From Proteiniclasticum sp. (GTDB lineage Bacteria; Bacillota; Clostridia; Clostridiales; Clostridiaceae), in the NCBI RefSeq assembly GCF_003514505.1, contig NZ_DOPX01000026.1, positions 124,001 through 188,000 of the forward strand: a stretch of DNA of 64,000 nt, read 5' to 3'. Under the pieces are notes generated by a model. That model was not told where the DNA came from and searched no databases. It saw only the letters and a program-made list of their open reading frames with translations. This document shows, in pieces, positions 41,155 through 49,957 of the stretch. Numbering within the stretch: the stretch's first letter is position 1; each line of letters starts with the position of its first letter. The position numbers and the translations under genes are program-made.

Positions 41155-42450
41155 TTACATCAGATTGAAATATACCGCCAGGGCTTTTGTCAGATACAGA
41201 TGATCCTTGACGCCTCCCAGCTCTCTCACAGAATGCATCCCCAGTAGAGGATTCCCAATATCTATGGTTCTGATGGGCAGATGTGTGGATCCGATGGGTC
41301 CAATGGTGCTTCCGCCTGGAAGATCGCTTCTGTTCACGAAGCTCTGGCATGGAACTCCAGCCGTCTCACATAGATTTCTGAACACCGCCAGAGAATCTCC
41401 ATCAGAAGTATATCTCTGGTTCGCCGAAATCTTCATCACAGGACCTTCGTTGATCAGCGGACGATTGGTTGGATCATGCATTTCACTGTAATTTGGATGC
41501 ACACTGTGGGCGAGATCTGCTGAGATCATGAAGGAAGACTCCAGACTCTTCAGGAAGTCTTCTCTTGTGCCTCCCAGAGCATAGAACACCCTTTCCATCA
41601 GATCTCTCAGGAGAGTGGAATCTGCTCCCTGCTTCGATGCGCTGCCACATTCCTCATTGTCAAAGAAGGCTCCCACATTGATGCCAGAGAATTCCTTAGC
41701 TTCCAGCATGGCCTTATAGATGGCGTGAACACTGGAAAGATTGTCCTGTCTCTTGGATGAGATGAATTCTTCCTGAAGCCCCACAAGACTTCCTTTGTCC
41801 GCTTCATAGACAAACAGATCAAAATCGAGGATTTCCTCTGCACTCACTCCGAGCTTCTCTGCCACAAGTCCTTTCAGGAATCCTTTCTTATTGAATCCTT
41901 CTTGAACCATGGTCACCACAGGCAGCACATGTTTCTGCTTATGGATTTCAACACCTTCATTGACCTTACGGTTCATGTGGATGGCAAGGGATGGGATATA
42001 AAGAAGAGGTTTTTCAAAATCCACCAGCATGGTCTTTGGCTTCAGCGCGCTTTCTCCTTTGAGAAGAACTCGTCCTGCCACAGACAGTGGTCTGTCAAAC
42101 CAGGTGGAAAGAATAGGCCCACCATAAGTTTCCACATTCAGTTTCAAGTATCCGTCCTGAACCATCTCTGCATCCGGTTTGATTCTGAAGGCAGGAGAAT
42201 CGGTATGGGCTCCCGCCATTTTGAAGCCGCCTTCCAGCGGGTTTTTTCCGATCTGTATCATAAATAGTGCCGAACCATTTTTTGTATAGAACGCACGGTC
42301 TCCCTCTTGAAGGGACCAGGAATCTTCTCCCAGAAGCTCTTTATACCCCTTGGACAAAAGTTCCTTTCTCATCACATCCACTGCCTGAAATGCAGTAGAG
42401 GATGCGTGCAGAAAATCAATCAGTTCATATGCAAGCTTTTTCTCTTCCAT
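41155..42450 (-). CDS. M18 family aminopeptidase
   Basis: A 431-residue cytosolic zinc aminopeptidase. Metal ligands are visible in MAGAHTDSPAFRIKP (about 80-94), FFDNEECGS (about 237-245) and the C-terminal PIRTIDIGNPLLGMHSVREL with the last His. ISADLAHSVHPNYSEMHDP is the characteristic M18 block. Length is normal. The start follows GGAGG. Confidence 0.93.
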   Translation of the reverse strand: MEEKKLAYELIDFLHASSTAFQAVDVMRKELLSKGYKELLGEDSWSLQEGDRAFYTKNGSALFMIQIGKNPLEGGFKMAGAHTDSPAFRIKPDAEMVQDGYLKLNVETYGGPILSTWFDRPLSVAGRVLLKGESALKPKTMLVDFEKPLLYIPSLAIHMNRKVNEGVEIHKQKHVLPVVTMVQEGFNKKGFLKGLVAEKLGVSAEEILDFDLFVYEADKGSLVGLQEEFISSKRQDNLSSVHAIYKAMLEAKEFSGINVGAFFDNEECGSASKQGADSTLLRDLMERVFYALGGTREDFLKSLESSFMISADLAHSVHPNYSEMHDPTNRPLINEGPVMKISANQRYTSDGDSLAVFRNLCETAGVPCQSFVNRSDLPGGSTIGPIGSTHLPIRTIDIGNPLLGMHSVRELGGVKDHLYLTKALAVYFNLM

Positions 42451-42629
42451 GACTAACCTCCGTAAATTATAAACTCAGGTCTATTCTATCATGTTTTCCC
42501 CTGCACTGCCCACATTTTCACTCTGTTGATATCTATACACCACTTATGTATCTCGGATGATATGTTATGTGTCAAGTTGGAGTAACCACTCTTCCTCATA
42601 AATTATTCAGGAAATCTGTGTGGATGATA

Positions 42630-42638
42630 TGGTATAAT
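42630..42638 (+). promoter_or_regulatory. extended -10 promoter of the cation efflux gene
   Basis: TGGTATAAT is an extended -10 (TGn followed by TATAAT at 42633-42638), 53 bp before the ATG. No metal riboswitch is visible in the 241-bp spacer. Confidence 0.6.
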
Positions 42639-42691
42639 GAATTCTAAAATTCAAATGAAAAGCATCAGTTATGAAATGAGGAGACGTTATT

Positions 42692-43867
42692 ATGATCAGC
42701 AAATTAGTGGACAGAATCATCGATGGCAGAGACTACCAAAATGGAAAAGAACGGGAACGGGTGGGCACCATCTCCGGTGTATTAGGGATCGTCCTGAATT
42801 TCCTCCTATTTTCCATCAAGGGACTGCTGGGTCTTTTTACAGGTAGCATCTCCATCATCGCCGATGCCTTCAATAACCTCACAGATACCGCCTCCTCCAT
42901 CATCACCATCTTCGGATTCAAGCTCGCAGGAAAAGAGCCGGATAAAGAGCATCCTTACGGTCATGGCAGAATCGAATACCTCACGGGTCTCACCATTGCG
43001 GTCCTTGTCATTGTGGTAGGGTATCAGTTTGTGGTCTCCTCTTTCAAAAAAATCATCAATCCCGGTGTCGTTGAAACCTCTCCTTTGATTCTTACCATTC
43101 TTTTTCTCTCCATGAGCGTGAAGCTCTTTATTTATGTCTTCAATAAAAATCTTGGAAAGAAAGTGCAGTCTGGAACGCTTCTTGCCACTGCGCAGGATGC
43201 CATTGGTGATGTTCTTACGACCTTTGTGGTGTTTCTGGGGCTGCTCTTATCTCCACTCACCTCTCTTCCGGTGGATGGCATTGTAGGCGTCCTCATTGCG
43301 CTCTATATTATCTACTCAGGCATCAACCTGTCTCTAGAGACCATCAATCCCATTCTTGGTCAGAAACCAGATAGAGACCTTGCAGAAAGGATTAAAAAGA
43401 AGATCCTCTCCTACGAAAATATTTATGGAGTCCATGATCTGGAGATCCATAATTACGGCCCATCCAAAACCATGGCAACCATCCATGTAGAGGTGCCACA
43501 CAACATGGATCTTGTAGAACTTCATAATCTCATCGATAAAATAGAACGCCATATACGGGAAGAATTCCATATCTCTCTTGTGATTCATATGGATCCTGTG
43601 AATTATCAGGATGAGAAATATCTGTCGGTGAAAGAAACTGTAGGTAAAATCGTCCACTCTGTAGTAGGGGTGGTCTCTTACCATGATTTTCGGTATACAG
43701 GTCTCAGTGAACACGAGCTTCTTATTTTGGAAGTGGTGGTTGACAGTAAAAACACCACAGAAGAAAGCCGTGAGAAGATCCGAAAGGAACTGGAAGAAAA
43801 ACTCCATGAAGAGTTTAAGACCGCCAGGATCATGATCACCATAGAGCTGGATGTGACGGTATTCTAA
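42692..43867 (+). CDS. cation diffusion facilitator transporter
   Basis: A 391-residue CDF efflux protein for divalent metals. It has six predicted membrane helices in the first 215 residues; helix II carries the metal-site motif DAFNNLTDTASS, followed by the loop HPYGHGRIEYL, and helix V has AQDAIGDVLTT. The cytoplasmic C-terminal domain is present (HDLEIHNYGP, then ATIHVEVPHNM), with about 90 extra residues repeating a ferredoxin-like theme, longer than the minimal family. Which metal is moved (Mn, Zn, Fe or Co) is open. Confidence 0.92.
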   Translation: MISKLVDRIIDGRDYQNGKERERVGTISGVLGIVLNFLLFSIKGLLGLFTGSISIIADAFNNLTDTASSIITIFGFKLAGKEPDKEHPYGHGRIEYLTGLTIAVLVIVVGYQFVVSSFKKIINPGVVETSPLILTILFLSMSVKLFIYVFNKNLGKKVQSGTLLATAQDAIGDVLTTFVVFLGLLLSPLTSLPVDGIVGVLIALYIIYSGINLSLETINPILGQKPDRDLAERIKKKILSYENIYGVHDLEIHNYGPSKTMATIHVEVPHNMDLVELHNLIDKIERHIREEFHISLVIHMDPVNYQDEKYLSVKETVGKIVHSVVGVVSYHDFRYTGLSEHELLILEVVVDSKNTTEESREKIRKELEEKLHEEFKTARIMITIELDVTVF

Positions 43868-44013
43868 GAAGAAGCAGGTTACATTTTGCTTTAATTATAT
43901 TTCCCATAATAGAACGAACCCTACTATTTCTGCTCTTCTATCTTCAAGTACATCGGACATAATATACTGTTCAAATAGATGCTCTTATTCAAGAATCAAA
44001 AGAAAACCAAACT

Positions 44014-44067
44014 AAAACCATCCAGTTCAAAAAAGCGGTATGCTTTGAGCTGGATGGTTTTTTTATT
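44014..44067. terminator. terminator between converging genes at 44 kb
   Basis: AACCATCCAG pairs with CTGGATGGTT, with an A-rich left flank and TTTTTTATTTT on the right. Confidence 0.8.
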
Positions 44068-44437
44068 TTGAACTGGTGAACTCTTCCATGATTGAAATTA
44101 TGTCTATATCTGTCGTATACTCTATGATCCCAGAAACAAATCTGTTCTTACCCTTTGTTGTGATGTCTCTTGTTCTTCCATTGTCTTCGAAAAAAATCAT
44201 ATACCGATATCCGCTTGTCCAAAGATGAAATCCGGATATTTTTGGTTCTATTTCTGATAATTTAGCCATGAATTGATCTTTGTTTTCTCCAATAAGGATC
44301 GTTTCTTCTCCAGTGGTCCCATTTCTAATGATTATTTTTTGAGGATCCTGTTTCAAAGGATTTCTTATAACAAACAAATATACAACAATCCCCATAATTG
44401 CTGCTGCAATCATGCCATATCTTACTTTTTTCGTCAT
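44063..44437 (-). CDS. small membrane-anchored protein (44.1 kb)
   Basis: A 124-residue protein with an N-terminal helix (KVRYGMIAAAIMGIVVYLFV) and an outer beta-rich domain containing GFHLWTSGYRYMIFFEDNG. Unknown family. It heads toward the terminator at 44014. It is separated by 208 bp from the small membrane proteins upstream. Confidence 0.65.
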   Translation of the reverse strand: MTKKVRYGMIAAAIMGIVVYLFVIRNPLKQDPQKIIIRNGTTGEETILIGENKDQFMAKLSEIEPKISGFHLWTSGYRYMIFFEDNGRTRDITTKGKNRFVSGIIEYTTDIDIISIMEEFTSSK

Positions 44438-44555
44438 CTTTATCCTCCCTCGGAATCTTCCATCACAAACAACAGCATCATTTCAGTTAAGATCTTACCT
44501 TATATCTATGGATGTTAGTACATAGAATGAGATTGCTCTATTTAAGGTGACTTCC

Positions 44556-44582
44556 TCAAAACTCGACCGCACTGAGTTTTGA
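44556..44582. repeat. perfect inverted repeat in a spacer
   Basis: TCAAAACTC (44556-44564) and GAGTTTTGA (44574-44582) with nine bases between. There is no T-run on either side, so it looks more like an operator or mRNA structure than a terminator. Confidence 0.45.
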
Positions 44583-44645
44583 CAGATATCTTCAGTAGGT
44601 CCAATAATCTTCAGATTTAACAATTCATCTTACGGATTACTTTCA

Positions 44646-44819
44646 TCACTTCTGGCTTTCACTATTTTGGAGATAGAGACCTAAAATCTGCAAAATACAT
44701 AGGATACCAAAAAGACCCATTCCAATGTAGTCTCCTCTGCTGTAAGACCTGATCATAGAACCCACTGACACGAAAAACCCCGTAAGAAAGATTATTTTTC
44801 CTATATTCTTGTTTTTCAT
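44646..44819 (-). CDS. 57-residue membrane protein
   Basis: The reading frame gives MKNKNIGKIIFLTGFFVSVG as its start, with two predicted membrane helices separated by SMIRSYSRGDYIGMG. AAAGGGAGAG precedes the ATG at a good distance. It follows the gene at 44858 on the same strand with a 38-bp gap, so it is probably the last member of a small operon. Unknown family. Confidence 0.6.
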   Translation of the reverse strand: MKNKNIGKIIFLTGFFVSVGSMIRSYSRGDYIGMGLFGILCILQILGLYLQNSESQK

Positions 44820-44857
44820 AATCTCTCCCTTTGCATTCTGTTCATCTGCAATATCCT

Positions 44858-45160
44858 CTACTCTGCATCATCCACAGCTTCTTCGCTTCTCTCCACAGTT
44901 TTTTTGTATGCGATGTTTGCAAGATACACCATCACCAAAGAGTATCCATAGAAGACAACGAACTGATAAAACTCAAAATCCATGAAAAACACCATGATCA
45001 GTGTTGGCCATATACTGTAAATGAAGAACTGGTTGATGAACGGCAGAGGGTTTTCCTTCACAGCTGGATCTTTTTGCTGTTTTTTCTTTTGCTGAATCAG
45101 AACAAATAGTGCTGCATATAGTGCAAAACTGATGAAAAGTGGTAGTATTACCTGTTCCAT
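44858..45160 (-). CDS. small membrane protein (44.9 kb)
   Basis: A 100-residue protein with a first helix at residues 4-22 (VILPLFISFALYAALFVLI), a lysine/glutamine-rich cytoplasmic loop, and two more helices before an acidic tail (ERSEEAVDDAE). It overlaps the end of the gene at 45148 by 13 nt, so the two are translated together. No family is recognised. Confidence 0.68.
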   Translation of the reverse strand: MEQVILPLFISFALYAALFVLIQQKKKQQKDPAVKENPLPFINQFFIYSIWPTLIMVFFMDFEFYQFVVFYGYSLVMVYLANIAYKKTVERSEEAVDDAE

Positions 45161-45579
45161 CCTGTTACCTCCTCTGTTTCCATAGATATTTCATTGATTT
45201 CGTTTGAAACTTCTTTCAGGTGAAATCCAGGTATGACGTACAAACTTCCAAGGAAAAGAACGCCAAGTGCAAGGAGAAGTATCAAACTCAGTATAAAATC
45301 TGAAACAAATACCGTAAGAAACTGAGCTGCAATCATCACTGGAAAGCTTATTCTATACCAGAGGCTCTGGTGGATTTCAAGAAGCGTCCCGTCTGAAATG
45401 ACCTTTTCTTTGCTTCTGATCCCAAGCTGGGTCACTTTCACTGCCGCCTCATTTTTATCCACCGGAAATTCCATGGGAGAGCTTCCATATACTTCTCCTC
45501 TTCTCACTCCATCAATCTGAACATGAATCTTTGACCCTGACCCCAGCCATCCCGTCTTACGCACGATATATATCGCCAT
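45148..45579 (-). CDS. small protein with cytosolic beta domain and two helices
   Basis: A 143-residue protein. The first 70 residues are beta-rich (KIHVQIDGVRRGEVYGSSPM) and resemble ligand- or lipid-binding modules seen in small Firmicute membrane proteins, then come two helices (about 78-118). AAAGGAG six bases before ATG 45579 sets the start, shorter than the full open frame. It is the first gene of a three-gene set of small membrane proteins. A TATAAT box lies on the minus strand near 45660. Confidence 0.68.
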   Translation of the reverse strand: MAIYIVRKTGWLGSGSKIHVQIDGVRRGEVYGSSPMEFPVDKNEAAVKVTQLGIRSKEKVISDGTLLEIHQSLWYRISFPVMIAAQFLTVFVSDFILSLILLLALGVLFLGSLYVIPGFHLKEVSNEINEISMETEEVTGWNR

Positions 45580-45746
45580 AGCATTCTCCTTTCGATTGCA
45601 CACCATTTCGCATGCATACTCCAGTACTAACAAACTATCTCCAGACATTTATTGAGATTATTATACTATATATCAAATGATGTTCCTACTTCTAATTCAG
45701 ATTTTAGATTTCTATCTTCTTTCACTCAAATGTGCCCAAAATGCTG

Positions 45747-45782
45747 AAAAAGCTCCAGACACGCCATTGCGTCTGGAGCTTT
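45747..45782 (-). terminator. terminator of the lepB-pepV-ftsH-helD operon
   Basis: AAAGCTCCAGAC on each side of a short loop pairs perfectly; the minus-strand transcript then runs into TTTTT. Confidence 0.88.
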
Positions 45783-45793
45783 ACTAATTTGTT

Positions 45794-47908
45794 CTAATAG
45801 ATCATAGAATCCGCATAAGTCAGTCTTGTGAGTCTATGCAGAGCTCGGGTGGCCATGATATAGCGGATCAACGCCTGACCTTCCTCGTCCTTTTTCTCCA
45901 CCATGACTACGCCATCAAACTCCAGCCCCTTGGCAAAGTAAGAAGGCATAAGGTAAAGATCTCCTTTTAAAAGGGCATCCTCACTGTCTATGAGTTTTAC
46001 ATTGATTTTGTTTTTCAGAAGCTGATAGAGCTCCCTGGTGGTATTCATGTCCTTTGTCAGGATTCCTATGGTGTCCAGATTGTTTTCCTTGTAGCTGTTC
46101 ACCGTCTCCACTATCTTTTCCAAGGACTCTTCCAGTGAGAGGTCTCCAAGATCCTTCACCGGTTCACCATTTCGTACCAGTGGTACGATTTTCTCTTCTC
46201 CAAGGAAGGAGTTTGCAAAGTCCATGATTTCAAAAGTAGAGCGATAGCTCTTCTTGAGGTCATAATGCCTGATATCCGAGAACACAGAGGAAAGATCTCT
46301 CATGGCACTTTCTCCATGGAGAATCATCTGGTTTGTGTCTCCCACAATGGTGAAGGACTGGGTGCCTGTGATGTCACGAAGAGCTTCATAATGAATGAGA
46401 GAGTACTCCTGGGCCTCATCCAGCACCACATGAGCAACCTGATAAGGAAGCTTCAGTCCATGCAGCTTATGCTTGAAATATAGAAGCGGTGCAATGTCTG
46501 CTTCTGTATAGAACTCGAAAGCCTTGAGCTCCTCGTAGCCCTTCAGATAATTGCCCTGGGACAGATCCCGGAACTCTTCTCTTTTCAGTGCAACCAGTCG
46601 GATGAGGTCTCTGATTTCAGATCTTCTCATATTGGCAATGGTATTTCTGTCGTTTCCATCTTTACTCATGGTGGCCTTCATGGCCTCGTACTTCTTATCG
46701 ATGGCAAACCTCTTCTCATTTCTCACTTCTTTCATTCGGGTGATGAGAATTCTCTTCAGCCTTGTGGCTCTTTTGAAGAAGGGCATATACTTGAAGTCTT
46801 TGAGGAGAATTCTCTCCATTTCCTCTTCGGTGACCAGTGTCTTTCCTAAGAACTCATAAGAACGGAATGGGAAATATGTTTTCTCCACTTCCTCGACTTT
46901 TTCCAGAAGGACCTTCTTAAAGTCCTCACTTCTCTTCTTCCTGGCATCTTCCACCAGTTCTTCATCCCCGCTTAAGAGCGCTTCCACATAGTCTTCGCCC
47001 ATAAAGATTGGCTCCTTGAACTCCATGAGCTCCAAAGCCAGATCCTTGAAGGTGTTATGATGGACACCGCTTTCCCCTAAAGAGGGCAGCACTTGAGAGA
47101 TATAGTCCATAAACATATTATTGGGTCCTAAGATCAGGACCTTGTTTTCCAGCATCTTGCGGTAGTTATAAAGAAGATAGGAAACTCTATGGAGAGCAAT
47201 GGTGGTTTTACCGCTTCCTGCCACACCATTGACCACAAGAACGCCTTCCCGCTTTTCACGGATGATCTGGTCCTGCTCCTCCTGAATGGTCATGATGATG
47301 TCCTTCAGCTTCTTCCCTGCATTGGAGGAAAGCACCTCCAGAAGGATTTCATCCTGCACATTGCTTTGGGTATCAAAGACCCCTTTCAGCAAGCCTTCTC
47401 TGATCAGAAACTGTCTTCTAAGAAGAATGTCCACAGGCATTTCTCCCATGGGCGCTTTATAGGAATCCTTTCCCACGGTCCCCTTATAGAAGAGGGACGC
47501 AATGGGCGCTCTCCAGTCTATGACCAGAGGCTCATAAGCCTTCTCATCCACCAGACCGAACTTGCCGATATAGATGTCTTCTTCCTCCAAACCTTCTTCT
47601 TTGAAGGTGATTTTCCCAAAGTAAGGGGTGCTGTGAAGTTCTGTGAGCTCCAGCAGCCTCTTTTCCACTGCCTTGAAGGTTTCTTCCTGCACATAGCGGT
47701 TGTGGTCAAAATAATCGATTTGCTTGTCCTCATCCGAGCGGTACTCATCGATGAGGGTCTTTCGGTATTCTACAATATCGTCATATACCAGCTTTTTCCG
47801 CTGGGTATTATATAAGATTTCTTCCAAAATCAGAGCTTCCACACGCTCCAGATAAGCATATTCTTTTTCCAGCTCTTCTTTTGGCAAGTCCAAATTAAAT
47901 TCTTTCAT
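45794..47908 (-). CDS. helD: HelD, RNA polymerase recycling motor
   Basis: A 704-residue UvrD-like superfamily 1 ATPase. In Firmicutes HelD pulls stalled or post-termination RNA polymerase from DNA. The N-terminal arm is a long coiled coil (residues 1-100, EELEKEYAYLERVEALILEE); Walker A is GVAGSGKTTIALHR (about 230), the DEAQEYS motif II near 498, and IVGDTNQMI motif III. Length is typical of Firmicute HelD. It lies 53 bp after ftsH in a clear operon, an uncommon place for it as far as I know. Confidence 0.92.
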   Translation of the reverse strand: MKEFNLDLPKEELEKEYAYLERVEALILEEILYNTQRKKLVYDDIVEYRKTLIDEYRSDEDKQIDYFDHNRYVQEETFKAVEKRLLELTELHSTPYFGKITFKEEGLEEEDIYIGKFGLVDEKAYEPLVIDWRAPIASLFYKGTVGKDSYKAPMGEMPVDILLRRQFLIREGLLKGVFDTQSNVQDEILLEVLSSNAGKKLKDIIMTIQEEQDQIIREKREGVLVVNGVAGSGKTTIALHRVSYLLYNYRKMLENKVLILGPNNMFMDYISQVLPSLGESGVHHNTFKDLALELMEFKEPIFMGEDYVEALLSGDEELVEDARKKRSEDFKKVLLEKVEEVEKTYFPFRSYEFLGKTLVTEEEMERILLKDFKYMPFFKRATRLKRILITRMKEVRNEKRFAIDKKYEAMKATMSKDGNDRNTIANMRRSEIRDLIRLVALKREEFRDLSQGNYLKGYEELKAFEFYTEADIAPLLYFKHKLHGLKLPYQVAHVVLDEAQEYSLIHYEALRDITGTQSFTIVGDTNQMILHGESAMRDLSSVFSDIRHYDLKKSYRSTFEIMDFANSFLGEEKIVPLVRNGEPVKDLGDLSLEESLEKIVETVNSYKENNLDTIGILTKDMNTTRELYQLLKNKINVKLIDSEDALLKGDLYLMPSYFAKGLEFDGVVMVEKKDEEGQALIRYIMATRALHRLTRLTYADSMIY

Positions 47909-47922
47909 GGGTCCTCCAAAGG

Positions 47923-47956
47923 TATAGCCGCAACCAAAAAAGATATGGTTACGGCC
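47923..47956 (-). other. mRNA stem-loop between ftsH and helD
   Basis: On the minus strand GGCCGTAACC pairs with GGTTGCGGCT around a T-rich 11-base loop. No T-run follows, so it is more likely a processing or stability element that separates ftsH from helD expression. Confidence 0.45.
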
Positions 47957-47961
47957 ATAGG

Positions 47962-49947
47962 TTATTCGTCCAGTTCTTTACTTTCTTCTGCAGGAACGGT
48001 TTCTGAGGGTTCCTCATCCACATGGATGACTTCCATTTCGTCATTGGCTTTTTCTGCCTCTTCCTTTTTGGCTCTTTCTTCCATTTCTGCCTTGGTCAGA
48101 CCGAAATCACTTCCCATGGTGCGTCGCACCACTTCCATGAACTCCTGACCGGTGATGGTTTCTTTATCCAGAAGCACCTCAGAGAGTTCTCTCATGAGGT
48201 CCTTATGCTCTTCCAGAATTTCAATGGCCTTTTTATGGCATGCCTTGATGATGCTGAGTGTTTCTTCGTCGACTTTCGCCGCCGTTCTGTCACTGACATT
48301 CATCACGGTTCTTCCATCCAGATACTGGTTTCTTACAGATTCTGAAGCCATCATATCAAAGGTATCGCTCATGCCGTAAAGAGTAACCATTCTTCTCGCC
48401 ATGTTGGTGGCTCGTTCAATGTCATTGGACGCTCCGGTGGTGATGGACTTAAACTCCACTTCCTCCGCGGCTCTTCCTCCGAACAAGATGGTGATTTCAG
48501 TGAGCATCTCTTCTTTACTCATGAGATATTTATCGTCTTCCGGTACCTGCATGGTGTACCCCAGGGCACCCATGGTACGAGGTACGATGGTGATTTTCAT
48601 GACAGGATCTGTATTTTTCTGCATGGCTGCCACCAGTGCATGTCCAATCTCATGGAACGCCACGATTCTCTTCTCTTTCGGAGACATGATACGGTCTTTC
48701 TTCTGCTGTCCGGCGATGACAAGTTCTATGGATTCCTGCAGGTCTTCCTGCATGACATAGGCTCTGCCATTTTTCACCGCTCGAAGTGCCGCTTCGTTGA
48801 TCATATTGGCCAGGTCCGCACCGACAGCACCCGGTGTTCCTTTGGCGATTTCCAGAAGATTCACATCATCGCCCATTTTCACGTCTTTGGCATGAACTTT
48901 GAGGATCGCTTCACGGCCCTTAAGGTCCGGCGCATCTACAATGATTCTTCTGTCAAATCGGCCTGGTCTCAGCAGAGCTTTATCCAGCACTTCAGGACGG
49001 TTGGTCGCAGCCAGAAGAACAATACCCTTGGAAGAGTCAAATCCATCCATCTCTGCAAGAAGCTGGTTAAGTGTCTGTTCTCTTTCGTCATTACCGCCGT
49101 ATCCGCCGGTTTCACGGGACTTACCAATGGCGTCGATCTCATCGATGAATATGATACAAGGCGCTTTCACCATGGCCTCCTTAAAGAGGTCACGAACTCT
49201 TGCGGCACCCATACCAACAAACATTTCTACAAATGCGGAACCGGAAAGGGAGAAGAAAGGCACTTTAGCCTCTCCAGCCACAGCCTTGGCAAGAAGGGTC
49301 TTACCCGTTCCTGGAGGTCCAACAAGCAGAGCTCCCTTCGGAAGCTTTGCACCGATTTCCACGTATTTTTTAGGATTATGAAGAAAGTCCACGATTTCCA
49401 CCAAAGACTCCTTGGCTTCTTCCTGACCGGCCACATCACGGAAGGTGACTCCCGTATCGCTCTCATAAAGCTTGGCTGTGTTCTTGCCGAAGGACATCAT
49501 CCCGCCGCCCCGTTTGTCCATACTCTTCATGATATAGTTTCCAAGGAAGAGCAGAAGTCCTAAAGGCAGCACCCAGGAGAGAAGGATGCTGAGGATTGGA
49601 TTTGCCACCTGCACCGTCGCTACTTCAAATGGAATGTTCTTTTCCTTGATAAGCTGAACAATCTCTTCATCGTTGGGTATGTATCCGGTATAGAGCGTAA
49701 AGCCTGCCAGCTCATCCCCCTCCACCATGGTATACTCAAATTTTCTCTGGGACTCATCCAGCTTGATGCTCTTGACACGGTCTTCTGTAATGGCATTCTG
49801 AAATTCATTGTAATTCTGCTTCTGATTCCTGATGTCATTGGCAAAGTAATTGAATACCGTCACCATGACGAGGACGCTGAGAAAATACACGATATAGAAT
49901 TTGATATTCTTATTGCCTTTCCCAGGCTTATTGTTGTTACTGTTCAT
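47962..49947 (-). CDS. ftsH: ATP-dependent zinc metalloprotease FtsH
   Basis: A 661-residue membrane AAA protease that degrades damaged or short-lived membrane and cytosolic proteins. It has two N-terminal helices around an outer domain, the AAA module with GPPGTGKT (Walker A), IIFIDEIDAIG (Walker B) and the arginine-finger region RPGRFDRR, and the protease zinc motif HEIGH. The start is ATG 49947, six bases after GGGGG; the longer frame lies inside the pepV gene end. C-terminal acidic tail EEPSETVPAEESKELDE. Confidence 0.96.
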   Translation of the reverse strand: MNSNNNKPGKGNKNIKFYIVYFLSVLVMVTVFNYFANDIRNQKQNYNEFQNAITEDRVKSIKLDESQRKFEYTMVEGDELAGFTLYTGYIPNDEEIVQLIKEKNIPFEVATVQVANPILSILLSWVLPLGLLLFLGNYIMKSMDKRGGGMMSFGKNTAKLYESDTGVTFRDVAGQEEAKESLVEIVDFLHNPKKYVEIGAKLPKGALLVGPPGTGKTLLAKAVAGEAKVPFFSLSGSAFVEMFVGMGAARVRDLFKEAMVKAPCIIFIDEIDAIGKSRETGGYGGNDEREQTLNQLLAEMDGFDSSKGIVLLAATNRPEVLDKALLRPGRFDRRIIVDAPDLKGREAILKVHAKDVKMGDDVNLLEIAKGTPGAVGADLANMINEAALRAVKNGRAYVMQEDLQESIELVIAGQQKKDRIMSPKEKRIVAFHEIGHALVAAMQKNTDPVMKITIVPRTMGALGYTMQVPEDDKYLMSKEEMLTEITILFGGRAAEEVEFKSITTGASNDIERATNMARRMVTLYGMSDTFDMMASESVRNQYLDGRTVMNVSDRTAAKVDEETLSIIKACHKKAIEILEEHKDLMRELSEVLLDKETITGQEFMEVVRRTMGSDFGLTKAEMEERAKKEEAEKANDEMEVIHVDEEPSETVPAEESKELDE

Positions 49948-49957
49948 GTTCTGCCCC

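Noticed and set aside
48640..49563. 307-codon open frame antisense to ftsH
   Set aside because: Fully inside ftsH, whose AAA and HExxH motifs are intact; no start signals.
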